DNA of 64,000 bases from JAIBJN01 sp963839745 (GTDB lineage: Bacteria; Actinomycetota; Thermoleophilia; Gaiellales; Gaiellaceae). This document shows, in pieces, positions 50,048 to 58,787 of this stretch; within the stretch, counting starts at the first letter, position 1; each line of letters opens with the position of its first letter. A program made the position numbers and the translations under genes. Where the stretch lies: positions 117,160 to 181,159 of the forward strand of contig CAWIWC010000008.1 of the NCBI GenBank assembly GCA_963839745.1, given 5' to 3'. The notes under the pieces are model-generated. The model did not search any database and was not told the origin of the DNA. It was given only the letters and a program-made list of their open reading frames with translations.

Positions 50048-51631
50048 ATGCCCGTCGACCCCCTCCACTACGCACGCCGTTGGAAGACGCTCGGTGTGCT
50101 CTCGCTGAGCCTGGTGATCATCGGGCTCGACAACACGATCCTCAACGTCGCGCTACCGACCCTTCAGGACGAGTTCGACGCCTCCCCTTCGATGCTGCAG
50201 TGGATGGTGGACTCCTACCTGCTCGTTTTCGCCGGCCTGCTACTGGTCTTCGGCACGCTCGGCGACCGGTTCGGGCGCAAGCTTGCGCTTCAGGCGGGCG
50301 TGTCGATCTTCGGCCTCGCCAGCCTCGGCGCCCTCGTCGCCGAATCGTCCGGCGAAGTGATCGCCGTGAGAGCCGCCATGGGCGTGGGCGCTGCGCTGAT
50401 CATGCCGGCCACGCTCTCGATCATCGCCAACCTCTTCACCGGAGCAGAACGCGGGAAGGCGATCGCCATCTGGGCCGCCCTCGCGGCAGTCGGGATCGGG
50501 CTCGGCCCGCTCACCGGCGGACTCCTGCTCGAGTGGTTCAGCTGGTCTTCCATCTTCATGGTCAACGTGCCGTTCGCGGTTGCGGCGCTGCTGCTCGGGA
50601 TCCGTTACGTCCCGGAGAGCCGCGATCCCAAGCCCGGATCGTTCGACCTGCTCGGAGCCGCGCTCTCCACGGCCGGCTTCAGCGTCCTCGTGTACGCGAT
50701 CATCGAAGCCCCGGAGCGGGGCTGGACGTCCGGCCCGATCGTCGGACTGCTCGGAGCGTCCGTGGCGCTACTCGGCGCCTTCCTGTGGTGGGAGCGCCGC
50801 GTCGCCGAGCCGATGCTCGACCTCGGCTTCTTCCGCAGTGCCCGCTTCAGCGTCGGCACGGCGGCCGTCAGCGTTGCGTTCTTCGCCCTGCTCGGCGGCA
50901 TCTTCGCCCTGACCCAGTACTTGCAGTTCGCACACGGCTACAGCGCAATCGAGGCGGGTGCGGTCATGAGCCCAATCGCGCTCGGGTTGATGATCGGCGC
51001 CGGCTCCTCGAGCAAGGCCGTGAAGCGACTCGGCACGTCTCGCGTGGTCGCCGCAGGCCTGATCGGCCTCGCGGTGCTCCTCGCGCTGACCACGTTCTGG
51101 GAGTCGGACACCGGCACCCTCGGCCTGGTCTTCTGGTTCTTCGGGCTCGCGCTCTCGATGGGCTGGGTCATGGCGCCCGCGACGGAGGCGGTCGTCGGCG
51201 CGGTTCCCGCGGCCAAGTCCGGCGTGGCGTCCGCCACCAACACGGTCGCGCGCATGGTCTCGGGAGCTCTCGGCGTCGCCGTGATCGGCTCGCTCATCAG
51301 CTCCCTCTACGCAAGCGAGGTCGAAGGCTCCCTCTCCGGCCTTCCGGCAGAGGCGCAAGCAGGGGCCGGGGAGTCTGTGGGGGCTGCCACTGGGATTGCG
51401 GCCCAGCTCCCAACGGATGCCGGCGACAAGCTCCTCGCTGCCACCGGCGACGCCTTCACCCAGGCGATGGGCACAGGCCTGCTCGTCGCTGCAGCGCTCG
51501 CCGCAGTCACGGCCGTCGTCGTCGTCCGCTTCCTGCCCGGGCGGGAGCCGGTCGCCGCAAGCACCGACGTGCCGCGACGCCACGCACCGACGCTCGCGGA
51601 CACCGCGCGAACCGCGAAGGCACGTGGGTGA
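50048..51631 (+). CDS. MFS drug exporter, DHA2 (14-TMS) family
   Basis: 527 aa. VIIGLDNTILNVALPTLQDEF is the DHA2 motif D1 region; FGTLGDRFGRK is motif A; FMVNVPFAVAALLLG lies after TM6. About 14 hydrophobic segments. ATG preceded by GGAAGGAG. Substrate unknown; the divergent LAL regulator suggests induced multidrug export. Its stop overlaps the next GTG. Confidence 0.92.
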   Translation: MPVDPLHYARRWKTLGVLSLSLVIIGLDNTILNVALPTLQDEFDASPSMLQWMVDSYLLVFAGLLLVFGTLGDRFGRKLALQAGVSIFGLASLGALVAESSGEVIAVRAAMGVGAALIMPATLSIIANLFTGAERGKAIAIWAALAAVGIGLGPLTGGLLLEWFSWSSIFMVNVPFAVAALLLGIRYVPESRDPKPGSFDLLGAALSTAGFSVLVYAIIEAPERGWTSGPIVGLLGASVALLGAFLWWERRVAEPMLDLGFFRSARFSVGTAAVSVAFFALLGGIFALTQYLQFAHGYSAIEAGAVMSPIALGLMIGAGSSSKAVKRLGTSRVVAAGLIGLAVLLALTTFWESDTGTLGLVFWFFGLALSMGWVMAPATEAVVGAVPAAKSGVASATNTVARMVSGALGVAVIGSLISSLYASEVEGSLSGLPAEAQAGAGESVGAATGIAAQLPTDAGDKLLAATGDAFTQAMGTGLLVAAALAAVTAVVVVRFLPGREPVAASTDVPRRHAPTLADTARTAKARG

Positions 51632-52374
51632 ATCGCATGCTGCCGCCGATCGAGGACTACGCGCTCCTGGGAGATACCCGGACAGGCGCGCTCGTGAGCA
51701 AGGACGGATCGATCGACTGGCTCTGCCAACCGCGCTTCGACTCGGCGGCTTGCTTCGCCGCCCTCGTCGGCAACGAGGAGAACGGTCGCTGGCGGATTGC
51801 ACCGTCCGGCCAGGTGCGGCGGACTCGTCGCCGGTACCGCGGCGTGACGCCTGTCCTCGAAACGGACTTCGACACGGCCGAGGGGTCGATCCGACTGGTC
51901 GACTTCATGCCGCCCGGTGTCAATGCGGTCCACGTCGTCCGCCTCGTCGAGGGCATCCGCGGGCGAGTCCGCACACACATGGATCTCAGGCCTCGCTTCG
52001 ACCACGGACGGATCCGACCGCGGCTCCGCCACATCGACGGAGCGGACGTGGCAATGGCAGGCCCGGACAGCGTCTGGCTTCGCACGCCGGTCGAAACGCG
52101 CGCCGATGACGCCGCGGTGCAGGCCGATTTCCCTGTCTCGGCCGGCGAGCTTCTGCCCTTCGTCCTCACACGGCACCCATCGCACGAGCCCGCGCCCGTT
52201 GCGGTCGATCCGCTACGGGCGCTCGCCGACACCGAGTCCTTCTGGACCGAGTCGGGTACCGCCGCCGTCGAACGTCGGGCCGCGATGACCGCCTTCGGTC
52301 AGCTCATCTGCGGCACCAATGCATTCCTCAATCAGGAGGCTGAAGCATGCGCATCGAGCAGACATTCGTCGTGA
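51628..52374 (+). CDS. Truncated GH15-type protein (N-terminal domain only)
   Basis: 248 aa, GTGA overlap with the MFS gene. MLPPIEDYALLGDTRTGALV and SKDGSIDWLCQPRFDSAACFAALVG are the N-terminal trehalase/glucoamylase-like beta-sandwich domain of GH15 proteins that normally reach about 600 aa. The frame stays recognisable to FWTESGT, then runs into unrelated residues and stops; the alpha/alpha-barrel with the catalytic Glu pair is missing. The next gene starts inside its last 28 bp. Likely a deletion remnant. Confidence 0.75.
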   Translation: MNRMLPPIEDYALLGDTRTGALVSKDGSIDWLCQPRFDSAACFAALVGNEENGRWRIAPSGQVRRTRRRYRGVTPVLETDFDTAEGSIRLVDFMPPGVNAVHVVRLVEGIRGRVRTHMDLRPRFDHGRIRPRLRHIDGADVAMAGPDSVWLRTPVETRADDAAVQADFPVSAGELLPFVLTRHPSHEPAPVAVDPLRALADTESFWTESGTAAVERRAAMTAFGQLICGTNAFLNQEAEACASSRHSS

Positions 52375-52799
52375 GCCGGTCACCGGAGGTCGTCTTCGAC
52401 TACCTCACGAACCCGTCGACCCTCGCCGACTGGCAGACGTCCAAGACGTCGGTGGAGGCGCTTACCGACGGAGCCCCGCGGCTGGGAACACGCGTCCGGG
52501 AGCGCACGAAGCCGCCGGGCGGTAAGGAGTTCGAGCAGATCGTCGAGTTCACCGAGTTCGACCGACCTGTGCACGTTCGAGCCCACATCGTCGAGGGGCC
52601 CTACCCGATCGACGGAACGTGGTCGTTCGAGCCCGACGGCGGCGGGACGCGGGTGCGCTTCGTCGCCGAGGGTGAGTTGCGCGGCGCGATGCGGTTGCTC
52701 CAGCCGGTCACGAGAGTCGTCATGGCCCGCCAGATGGCCGGGTATCACGCGAACCTTCGCCGCAACGTCGAGGGCATGGCGCGCCGGGCATCGCGCTAG
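52347..52799 (+). CDS. SRPBCC-family protein
   Basis: 150 aa. MRIEQTFVVSRSPEVVFDYL opens the helix-grip fold; RVRERTKPPGGKEFEQIVEFTEFDRP and TWSFEPDGGGTRVRFVAEGEL are the beta strands; a C-terminal helix follows. Carrier or sensor of hydrophobic ligands. Overlaps the truncated GH15 frame by 28 bp. Confidence 0.8.
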   Translation: MRIEQTFVVSRSPEVVFDYLTNPSTLADWQTSKTSVEALTDGAPRLGTRVRERTKPPGGKEFEQIVEFTEFDRPVHVRAHIVEGPYPIDGTWSFEPDGGGTRVRFVAEGELRGAMRLLQPVTRVVMARQMAGYHANLRRNVEGMARRASR

Positions 52800-52802
52800 G
52801 GT
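52797..52802 (+). promoter_or_regulatory. -10 element (TAGGGT) at the SRPBCC stop, for greA
   Basis: The hexamer begins with the upstream stop codon, then 6 nt (TGACTC) and GTG 52809. Confidence 0.55.
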
Positions 52803-52808
52803 TGACTC

Positions 52809-53312
52809 GTGGCGCGTGGAGACGGAGAGGCTGGGGAGGCAGGTGTTACTCGCCGACCCGATGGCTCCGGCGAGCAGCTCACCCAGGCCGAGCTCGACAC
52901 CCTCAAGGAGCGACTCGCCCAGCTCGAAGGCTCGAAGCGGCAGGAGATCGTCGAGGCGATCGCGACCGCACGCGGCTTCGGAGACCTCTCCGAGAACTTC
53001 GAATACCACGCGGCCAAGAACGAGCAGGGCCTGAACGAGCGCGAGATCACGATCCTGCGCGAGCGCGTCCGAAACGCGGTCGTCGTCGAGGCCGCCGCGA
53101 GCGACGTGATCGGCATCGGCTCCCAGGTCGAGGTCGAGGACGACCTCGGCGAGCGCATGACGGTGCGCGTCTCGAGCGTGAGGGCCGAAGGCGCCGTCTC
53201 GCCCGACTCGCCCCTCGGGCGTGCGCTCATGGGTGCCAAGGCCGGCGACGAGGTCACCGTTCGCGCCCCGCGCACGACCTACGTCGCCCGCGTCGTATCC
53301 GTCTCCTGGTAG
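52809..53312 (+). CDS. greA: Transcription elongation factor GreA
   Basis: 167 aa. N-terminal coiled coil with LTQAELDTLKERLAQLE and the acidic tip GDLSENFEYHAAKNEQG; C-terminal FKBP-like domain with SPDSPLGRALMGAKAGDEV. Stimulates RNA cleavage in backtracked polymerase. An extra 20 or so N-terminal residues precede the family start; the -10 position supports GTG 52809. Confidence 0.96.
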   Translation: MARGDGEAGEAGVTRRPDGSGEQLTQAELDTLKERLAQLEGSKRQEIVEAIATARGFGDLSENFEYHAAKNEQGLNEREITILRERVRNAVVVEAAASDVIGIGSQVEVEDDLGERMTVRVSSVRAEGAVSPDSPLGRALMGAKAGDEVTVRAPRTTYVARVVSVSW

Positions 53313-53418
53313 GCGAGAGCCTCGTCCTGAGTGCGGCGGGAACGGTCAAGCAGTGCGGGGCGTCAGCCGACCACTCCATGCCTGCGATCGGGACGATCAC
53401 TCTTGCTAGAAGTCGTTC

Positions 53419-53883
53419 GTGGGTGGATTCGTGATCGGGATCGACGATCCGCGTCGCGATGATGTCCGGCGGCTTCTCGAGCAGCATCGGACATTCGCCA
53501 GCGGCGTCATGCCGCCAGAGGGCGTGCACGTGCTGGATCCCGACGCCCGCGACGACACTCTCACCTTCTTCAGCCTGCGCGTCGACGGGGAGCTGCTCGG
53601 TATCGCAGCTCTCAGGCAGCTCGACCCGGCTCACGCCGAGCTGAAGTCGATGCACACGACCGCGGCGGCGAGGGGCCGCGGTGTCGGACGCGCGCTGGTC
53701 GATTACCTCGTCGCCGTCGCTGCCGACCGAGGAGTGCGTCGCGTCAGCCTCGAGTGCGGGTCAGGCCCGGCGTTCGTGCCCGCGCGCACGCTGTACGCGT
53801 CTGCCGGGTTCGTGCCGTGTGGCCCTTTCGGCGATTACGCAGCAACGCCTGACAATGTGTTCATGACGCGCCTCCTTGGCTAG
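53419..53883 (+). CDS. GNAT family N-acetyltransferase
   Basis: 154 aa. HAELKSMHTTAAARGRGVGRALVDYLVAVA holds the acetyl-CoA loop RGRGVG; followed by RRVSLECGSGPAFVPARTLYASAGF, similar to the PhnO/YjdJ-like group. GTG start 6 nt after TAGAAG, a near -10 match. Confidence 0.88.
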   Translation: MGGFVIGIDDPRRDDVRRLLEQHRTFASGVMPPEGVHVLDPDARDDTLTFFSLRVDGELLGIAALRQLDPAHAELKSMHTTAAARGRGVGRALVDYLVAVAADRGVRRVSLECGSGPAFVPARTLYASAGFVPCGPFGDYAATPDNVFMTRLLG

Positions 53884-53915
53884 CCGTCATCTCGCTCCCT
53901 GACCGAGTCCGGTTT

Positions 53916-53957
53916 CCAGTGGGAACGGGTCACTGCTCGGCTGTCCGTTCCCGCTGG
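53916..53957. terminator. Long hairpin after the GNAT gene
   Basis: 13-bp stem (53916-53928 with 53945-53957, one G-T pair) and 16-nt loop, 33 bp after the stop. It lies between convergent genes and could act for both. Confidence 0.6.
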
Positions 53958-54026
53958 AGTCAGGACTAGGTCACAGACGCTTGCTTCCGTCCTAGCTCCG
54001 GAAACCGACGAGGCGGCTCGGGTGGT

Positions 54027-54266
54027 CTAGGTCTCCGACCAGGGCGGGGGCTCGTCCGCTGAGTAGACAACGCGAGTCTCTGCCGCGACGACCTCGTAGT
54101 GCACCGCCGGGTCGGCGGCCTCCGCATTGCGCCGGTCTCGTTCAGCCCAGGCCAAGTCCTCGTCCCAGAACTGCCCAACGGCCTTGCAGTCGTCGGCACG
54201 GCCGTCCTCATCGCGCTCGAACCGCATCACCATCCAAAGCGTTCGGGTCTCTTCGATGCGCTCCAC
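54027..54266 (-). CDS. Small acidic hypothetical protein
   Basis: 79 aa from a GTG. Sequence is Glu/Asp/Trp-rich (FERDEDGRADDCKAVGQFWD), without known motif or membrane segment. High third-position GC favours a real gene. No ribosome site. Function unknown. Confidence 0.45.
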   Translation of the reverse strand: MERIEETRTLWMVMRFERDEDGRADDCKAVGQFWDEDLAWAERDRRNAEAADPAVHYEVVAAETRVVYSADEPPPWSET

Positions 54267-54358
54267 ATTCGCATCATCACCGCGTTCATGGACGGCGCAA
54301 CGAAGCGCTCGCGCGCTTCGACGCCGTCCTCAATGCCTATCCACTCGACGTATCCACG

Positions 54359-54568
54359 TCAATCTGCGGGGACGCAGACCAGGCGGGCGTGAGGAAGTTC
54401 GGGCCGATGTTCGATCTCTTCGACGCGCCATTCACCATTCTCGGGAAGGGAGAAGGTGTCATCCTCCTTGAGCTCGCCTGTGAAACTGGTGAAGTCCGCA
54501 TACTCGGGCTCAGACCGGTCCGGGTGCTTCAGCAGTAGGTGGTAGTTGGCTGCTTCGTCGATGGCCAT
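54359..54568 (-). CDS. Small hypothetical protein
   Basis: 69 aa from ATG 54568 (an in-frame TTG at 54622 adds 18 residues). Contains ANYHLLLKHPDRSEPEYADF and GEWRVEEIEHRPE; no family recognised. Codon use is less biased than in neighbours, so the call is weak. Confidence 0.35.
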   Translation of the reverse strand: MAIDEAANYHLLLKHPDRSEPEYADFTSFTGELKEDDTFSLPENGEWRVEEIEHRPELPHARLVCVPAD

Positions 54569-54670
54569 CTGCAAGGACGTACCCGAGATGAACGGCCGCG
54601 AACGGTGGGCAGCCCGGATCAACTCGCCGCGCTAGTCGCACGTCAACTGGGCACGAACATGAGGGCGAAG

Positions 54671-54701
54671 TCGGGGCTGCGCCGGCGCGCCACAGCCCCG
54701 A
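54671..54701 (-). terminator. Hairpin after the 59-aa membrane protein gene
   Basis: 9-bp stem TCGGGGCTG / CAGCCCCGA with a 13-nt loop, 21 bp past the reverse stop at 54723. Confidence 0.55.
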
Positions 54702-54722
54702 TCTTCTGGGCGACTTGCGCCG

Positions 54723-54902
54723 CTAGTACCACTTTCCCTTCGCGAAGCCGCCAAAGGCAACGAGCCCGACGACGGCGACGATAATGCCGAGCAGGACGCT
54801 CCAAGCCAGAGCGATGACGATTCCCGCGATGACGAGGATCCCGCCAAGTCCGATGCCGATGCCGCCGCCTGCGTTCCGGCGTTCAGTTTGCTGCGTAGCC
54901 AT
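54723..54902 (-). CDS. 59-aa membrane protein
   Basis: MATQQTERRNAGGGIGIGLG followed by a hydrophobic stretch of about 35 residues (two short helices or one long one) and the end GGFAKGKWY. Good ribosome site AGGAGA 4-5 nt before the ATG. A weak SigB-like pair (GTTAGC-N13-GGGAAC, 54933-54957) lies upstream. Typical of small stress-associated membrane proteins; function unknown. Confidence 0.7.
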   Translation of the reverse strand: MATQQTERRNAGGGIGIGLGGILVIAGIVIALAWSVLLGIIVAVVGLVAFGGFAKGKWY

Positions 54903-54986
54903 CAAGTCTCCTTTTCGAAGGTGAGCACCACGGTTCCCGTTCAGCCGCGGCGCTAACCGCCCCGGCCCGGTAGTGCTGGTGTACCG

Positions 54987-56540
54987 ATGCGGCGGGTCGG
55001 GGAGATCCCCGGCATCGACGGTTCGGATGCAACCCGCTCCCTCTGGTCGGCGACGGCCGAGGTTGATGAGTTTCCCGCCCTGGAGGGCGACATCGAGGTC
55101 GACGTTGCCGTCGTCGGAGCCGGGATAACGGGCGTTGCCGTCGCCCATCTGCTCAAGCGGGAAGGCAAGAGCGTGGCGCTTCTCGAGATGCGTCGAATCG
55201 GTCTGGCAACGACAGGTAACACAACGGCGAAGCTGACCGTCGGACACAGCCTCGTCTACGCGAAACTCTCCGCCTCGCACGGCCCCGACGCAGCCCGTCT
55301 CTACGCCGAATCGAACCGCGAAGCGATCTCGCAGTTGAACGCGCTCGCCGTCGACCTGGGAATCGACTGCGACTGGGAGCCGGCCAGCAACTACGTCTAC
55401 ACGGAGTCCTCGGGGAGGCTCGACGAGCTCGAGGAAGAGTTGGAGGCCATGAGGCGCGCGGGCATCCTCGCTGAGCTGACGCGCGAGACCGACCTTCCCT
55501 TTCCTGTTGCGGGCGCCATACGCGTCGACGAGCAGGCTCAGTTTCACCCGCTGAAGTACCTCGCAGGACTGGTTGCCCGGATTCCGGGAGACGGGAGTCA
55601 CGTCTTCGAGCAGACGCGGGCGACCGGTGTGAAAAGCGGGGAAACCGCGATGGTCGAGACGAGCTCCGGGCGCGTGCGTGCGCGGCATGTCGTCGTCGCG
55701 ACGCAGCTGCCGTTCCTCGATCGCGGCCTCTTCTTCGCCAAGGCGCATCCGCATAAGTCGTTTGCCGTCTCCGCGGAAGTGGCGGAGGCGCGGGCGCCGC
55801 GGGGCATGTACATCAGCATCGACGAGCCGACACGCTCGATTCGCTCAGCGCCGTCGGCCAACCGGAACCGCCATTTGATCGTGGGCGGAGAGAGCCGCCG
55901 ACCGGGTGACGAGCAGGACGATGAGGATGCCTACCGGGCCCTCGACGAGTTCATGCGCGCTGAGTTCGACGTCGCGTCCGAGCTGCACTGGTCCGCGCAC
56001 GACTACATCCCCGCTGACGGGCTGCCCTACATCGGACGCCTGCGAAGGGGGGACGAGCGCCTGCATGTTGCGACCGGCTTCGCCAAGTGGGGGCTGACGA
56101 AGGGAATGATCGCTGCCCGAATCATCACGGATGCCATCGTGGGCCGGCCGAATCCGTGGGCCGCGCTCTACGACACACGGCGGTGGACGCCGCGCGTTTC
56201 CGCAAAGGCACTAGCCGCGGAGAACGGACGCGTGGCCCGGCGCTTCGTCGCTGACCGAATCCGCCCTCGCTCTGCAGGGGAGCTCGCGCCTGGCGAAGGC
56301 GCCGTCATTAGGGCCGGCCTTCGCCATCAGGCCGTCTATCGCGATGAGTCAGGCAACACGCATCTCCTCTCGGCGCGTTGCCCGCATCTTGGCTGCCTCG
56401 TCGTCTGGAGCGAGGCGGACAAGACGTGGGAGTGCCCCTGCCATGGCTCGCGGTTCGCCGCCGAGGGCGGGCTTCTCCAGGGCCCCGCCACAACGGGCCT
56501 CGCCCGTCAAGAGATGACTGAGCCGGCGTCCGGCTCCTAA
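54987..56540 (+). CDS. FAD-dependent oxidoreductase with C-terminal Rieske domain
   Basis: 517 aa. Residues about 38-65 hold the FAD motif VAVVGAGITGVAVAHLL; the DAO-like domain extends to about 400 (YIPADGLPYIGRL, TGFAKWGLTKGMIAA). The C-terminal Rieske [2Fe-2S] domain has CPHLGC (465-470) and CPCHGS (483-488). Architecture matches the DadA-Rieske proteins often found among stress genes. Electron donor and substrate unknown. Confidence 0.9.
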   Translation: MRRVGEIPGIDGSDATRSLWSATAEVDEFPALEGDIEVDVAVVGAGITGVAVAHLLKREGKSVALLEMRRIGLATTGNTTAKLTVGHSLVYAKLSASHGPDAARLYAESNREAISQLNALAVDLGIDCDWEPASNYVYTESSGRLDELEEELEAMRRAGILAELTRETDLPFPVAGAIRVDEQAQFHPLKYLAGLVARIPGDGSHVFEQTRATGVKSGETAMVETSSGRVRARHVVVATQLPFLDRGLFFAKAHPHKSFAVSAEVAEARAPRGMYISIDEPTRSIRSAPSANRNRHLIVGGESRRPGDEQDDEDAYRALDEFMRAEFDVASELHWSAHDYIPADGLPYIGRLRRGDERLHVATGFAKWGLTKGMIAARIITDAIVGRPNPWAALYDTRRWTPRVSAKALAAENGRVARRFVADRIRPRSAGELAPGEGAVIRAGLRHQAVYRDESGNTHLLSARCPHLGCLVVWSEADKTWECPCHGSRFAAEGGLLQGPATTGLARQEMTEPASGS

Positions 56541-56557
56541 GCGGAATGCGTACGGAC

Positions 56558-56582
56558 GTTTCCGTGCCACCACGGCGGGATA
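56558..56582 (+). promoter_or_regulatory. Possible SigB-like promoter before the helical protein gene
   Basis: GTTTCC, 13-nt spacer, GGGATA; the start would fall near 56590, at GTG 56593. The -35 fits well and the -10 only partly (consensus GGGTAT). Confidence 0.35.
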
Positions 56583-56592
56583 CGACCAACTC

Positions 56593-57108
56593 GTGGCCAC
56601 CGCTCTCCACATCTACCTCCAGGATCATCTCGCAGGAGCAACGTTCGGCCTGCAGCTCGTCCAGCGTTGTCAGCGGAACAATGAGGGTTCAGACCTCGCC
56701 GAGCCGTTGGCGAAGCTGACCGCGGAGATCGCGGAAGACCGTAGGACGCTGCAGGCGATCATGCGCGACGTCGGCGCCGAGGCTTCGCGCACGAAGGTGG
56801 CTGCGGGGTGGGCGCTGGAGAAGGTTCGACGCTTGAAACCCAACGGGAGGTTTTTCGAGTACACGCCGCTCGCTCGTGTCGTGGAGCTCGAGAGCCTGGC
56901 GATCGGCATCGCGGGCAAGAAGGCCATGTGGCGGGCGCTCGAGGACGTGGCCTCGCACGAGCAACGCCTCGCGCGACACGATTTCCCTGCGCTCGCCCAA
57001 CGCGCTGACGACCAGCTCACGCGAGTCGAAGTCCTCCGGCTCGACGCCGCTCGCACCGCCTTCGTGAAGGTGCGCACGGCCGAGCCGAGAGCTCAGGCCT
57101 CCATCTAG
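56593..57108 (+). CDS. Helical (ferritin/hemerythrin-like fold) hypothetical protein
   Basis: 171 aa, predicted almost all helix. YLQDHLAGATFGLQLVQRCQ near the N terminus recurs in uncharacterised stress-island proteins of actinobacteria. No signal peptide. His and Glu residues spaced along the helices could bind metal, but no defined ligand set is seen. Confidence 0.65.
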   Translation: MATALHIYLQDHLAGATFGLQLVQRCQRNNEGSDLAEPLAKLTAEIAEDRRTLQAIMRDVGAEASRTKVAAGWALEKVRRLKPNGRFFEYTPLARVVELESLAIGIAGKKAMWRALEDVASHEQRLARHDFPALAQRADDQLTRVEVLRLDAARTAFVKVRTAEPRAQASI

Positions 57109-57152
57109 CCGACCGTGGGACCGAGCCCGAGTGTCAGGGCTCGAGGACGACC

Positions 57153-58514
57153 TTAATCGCTCCGTCCTCCTTCTGGGACTAGGTCTTCGCTACCCGCGAC
57201 GGAAGATTCTTCAGGTGACGACGAGAGTGTCCTGCCGTCGATCGCGGTGGCGGCGGCGCCAATTCCTTCTCGATCGTCGTGAAGCGCGAGCTCGACGTCT
57301 CGCTCGTCGCTGAGGGCCGCCTCCGTAGTCGTCGAGAGTAGGTCGAGCTGGAGGTCGATGATTTCGACTCGCTCAGGAAGCGCGATCGACCTGAGATCCG
57401 TGAGAGCCGCCTTCAATCGACGTGCCACCTGAGGCGAGCCCGCCCCCGCTAGACGGATCTCGTCGAAGGCGAGATGGACGTATGCCTCCCAGCTCATGTT
57501 CCGCACGGTGAGTCTGACCCGTCCCGACTCATCGAGATGCCGACCGTCGGGAAACGGCCTGCGGGCGAGCTGTCTCAGGATGTCGTGCAGTCGGTCGAGC
57601 GCTTGCACAGCGGTGGTGGGATCTTGAAAAGGCGAATCCGCGAGTGAGCGTTCCGCGATGTCGACGAGAAGTCGGACGCCGTAGGCGACGTCCTCATCGA
57701 GCGTCGGCTCCAAGCTGAGGATCAGAGCTTCGTGTAATCGACCCTCGTCCACACCAGTGGTGGACGCCCCGTGCACGCGGAAAAGTGGGCCGCCCGCGGG
57801 AACGAACTCGCCGAGGGCAGGGACAAGCTCCAGCAGGCAGTCCGCACGTCGTCCTTCCTCAACGAGCTGCTCGTGGCCGATCCCCGTGACCACGCCCGAC
57901 TCCCTCGCTCTCACGACGGGAAGAGAGCCCTGCTGATGGTCGAGATCCGGCCCCTTGTCCGGATACCGCCGGTTCAGAAGCGTGCGCGTCTCGTCGCCTA
58001 CGAGCTCGATGAGCGCCGAGACGCGCAGTGCCTGTCCGATGTGGTGCACATACACGACGAGAACTGCGATGCTCAGGAGAACGAGGACGAACGCCGTCAC
58101 GACCGCGATGCCTGGCACATTGCCCGTGCCGTCGCCGTTGATGGTCACCTCGCGGAGCGCGAGGATCGCATGGACGAAAGTCGCGACGAACAGGCCGATC
58201 GCGAGCTGGCTTGGCTTGTCCCGCAGAATGCGCTGCACGATGCGGGGAGAAAACTGACCCATGGCGAGCTGGACGACGACCATGGTGATCGTGAGAACGA
58301 GTGCAGTCAGGCTCACCATGGAAGCGGCGACGGTCGAGAGGATGTATGCCGCGGCATCTGGACCGCCGACGAGGCGGGTCGGAAGCGCCTCGTAATCGAA
58401 GTAGCGATCGAGAGCGATCGTCCCGAACGAGAGACCTGCCCCCGCGAGCACGCAAAGCACAGGCACGAACCACAGGCTCGACTTGAGGTGGATGAGTAGC
58501 TTCGTGCGCCGCAT
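57153..58514 (-). CDS. DUF2254 membrane protein
   Basis: 453 aa. Four N-terminal membrane helices in about residues 10-165 (WFVPVLCVLAGAGLSFGTIAL, VSLTALVLTITMVVVQLA, IGLFVATFVHAILAL, VVTAFVLVLLSIAVLVVYV), with the family block SPRIVQRILRDKPSQ between them; then a soluble domain of about 280 residues. Function unknown; frequent near stress and catalase genes. Confidence 0.85.
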   Translation of the reverse strand: MRRTKLLIHLKSSLWFVPVLCVLAGAGLSFGTIALDRYFDYEALPTRLVGGPDAAAYILSTVAASMVSLTALVLTITMVVVQLAMGQFSPRIVQRILRDKPSQLAIGLFVATFVHAILALREVTINGDGTGNVPGIAVVTAFVLVLLSIAVLVVYVHHIGQALRVSALIELVGDETRTLLNRRYPDKGPDLDHQQGSLPVVRARESGVVTGIGHEQLVEEGRRADCLLELVPALGEFVPAGGPLFRVHGASTTGVDEGRLHEALILSLEPTLDEDVAYGVRLLVDIAERSLADSPFQDPTTAVQALDRLHDILRQLARRPFPDGRHLDESGRVRLTVRNMSWEAYVHLAFDEIRLAGAGSPQVARRLKAALTDLRSIALPERVEIIDLQLDLLSTTTEAALSDERDVELALHDDREGIGAAATAIDGRTLSSSPEESSVAGSEDLVPEGGRSD

Positions 58515-58530
58515 CAGGTCTTGTCGCTTC

Positions 58531-58568
58531 GCGGGCCGACCACCGCGTTTAGGCAGCGGTCGGCCCGC
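58531..58568 (-). terminator. Hairpin after the zinc-ribbon gene
   Basis: 11-bp stem GCGGGCCGACC / GGTCGGCCCGC, 16-nt loop, between the zinc-ribbon stop (58580) and the DUF2254 start. No T-tract. Confidence 0.6.
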
Positions 58569-58579
58569 GCGCTCCTTCC

Positions 58580-58762
58580 TCAGCTATCGGGGTAGGGGTC
58601 GTTGACGCTGTCGCCGCCGCTGACCGTCTCCCACTCCCCTCCGCCGCAAGACGGACACGGCGGGATGTGGGTCTGGGAGCTCATGTCGATCGTGTTGCCG
58701 CAATTCGTGCACCGGTAGGTACCAGCCGATACGTCGCTGCCTGCTTGGACGGGGTTCGCCAT
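58580..58762 (-). CDS. Small zinc-ribbon protein
   Basis: 60 aa: GTYRCTNCGNTIDMSSQTHI then PPCPSCGGGEW, a clear four-Cys zinc ribbon (CxxC...CxxC). Ribosome site AAAGGAGA. 25 bp downstream of the Mn-catalase gene, so probably the same transcript. Function unknown. Confidence 0.8.
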   Translation of the reverse strand: MANPVQAGSDVSAGTYRCTNCGNTIDMSSQTHIPPCPSCGGGEWETVSGGDSVNDPYPDS

Positions 58763-58787
58763 GACTCTCCTTTCGCTGGATGTCTGC

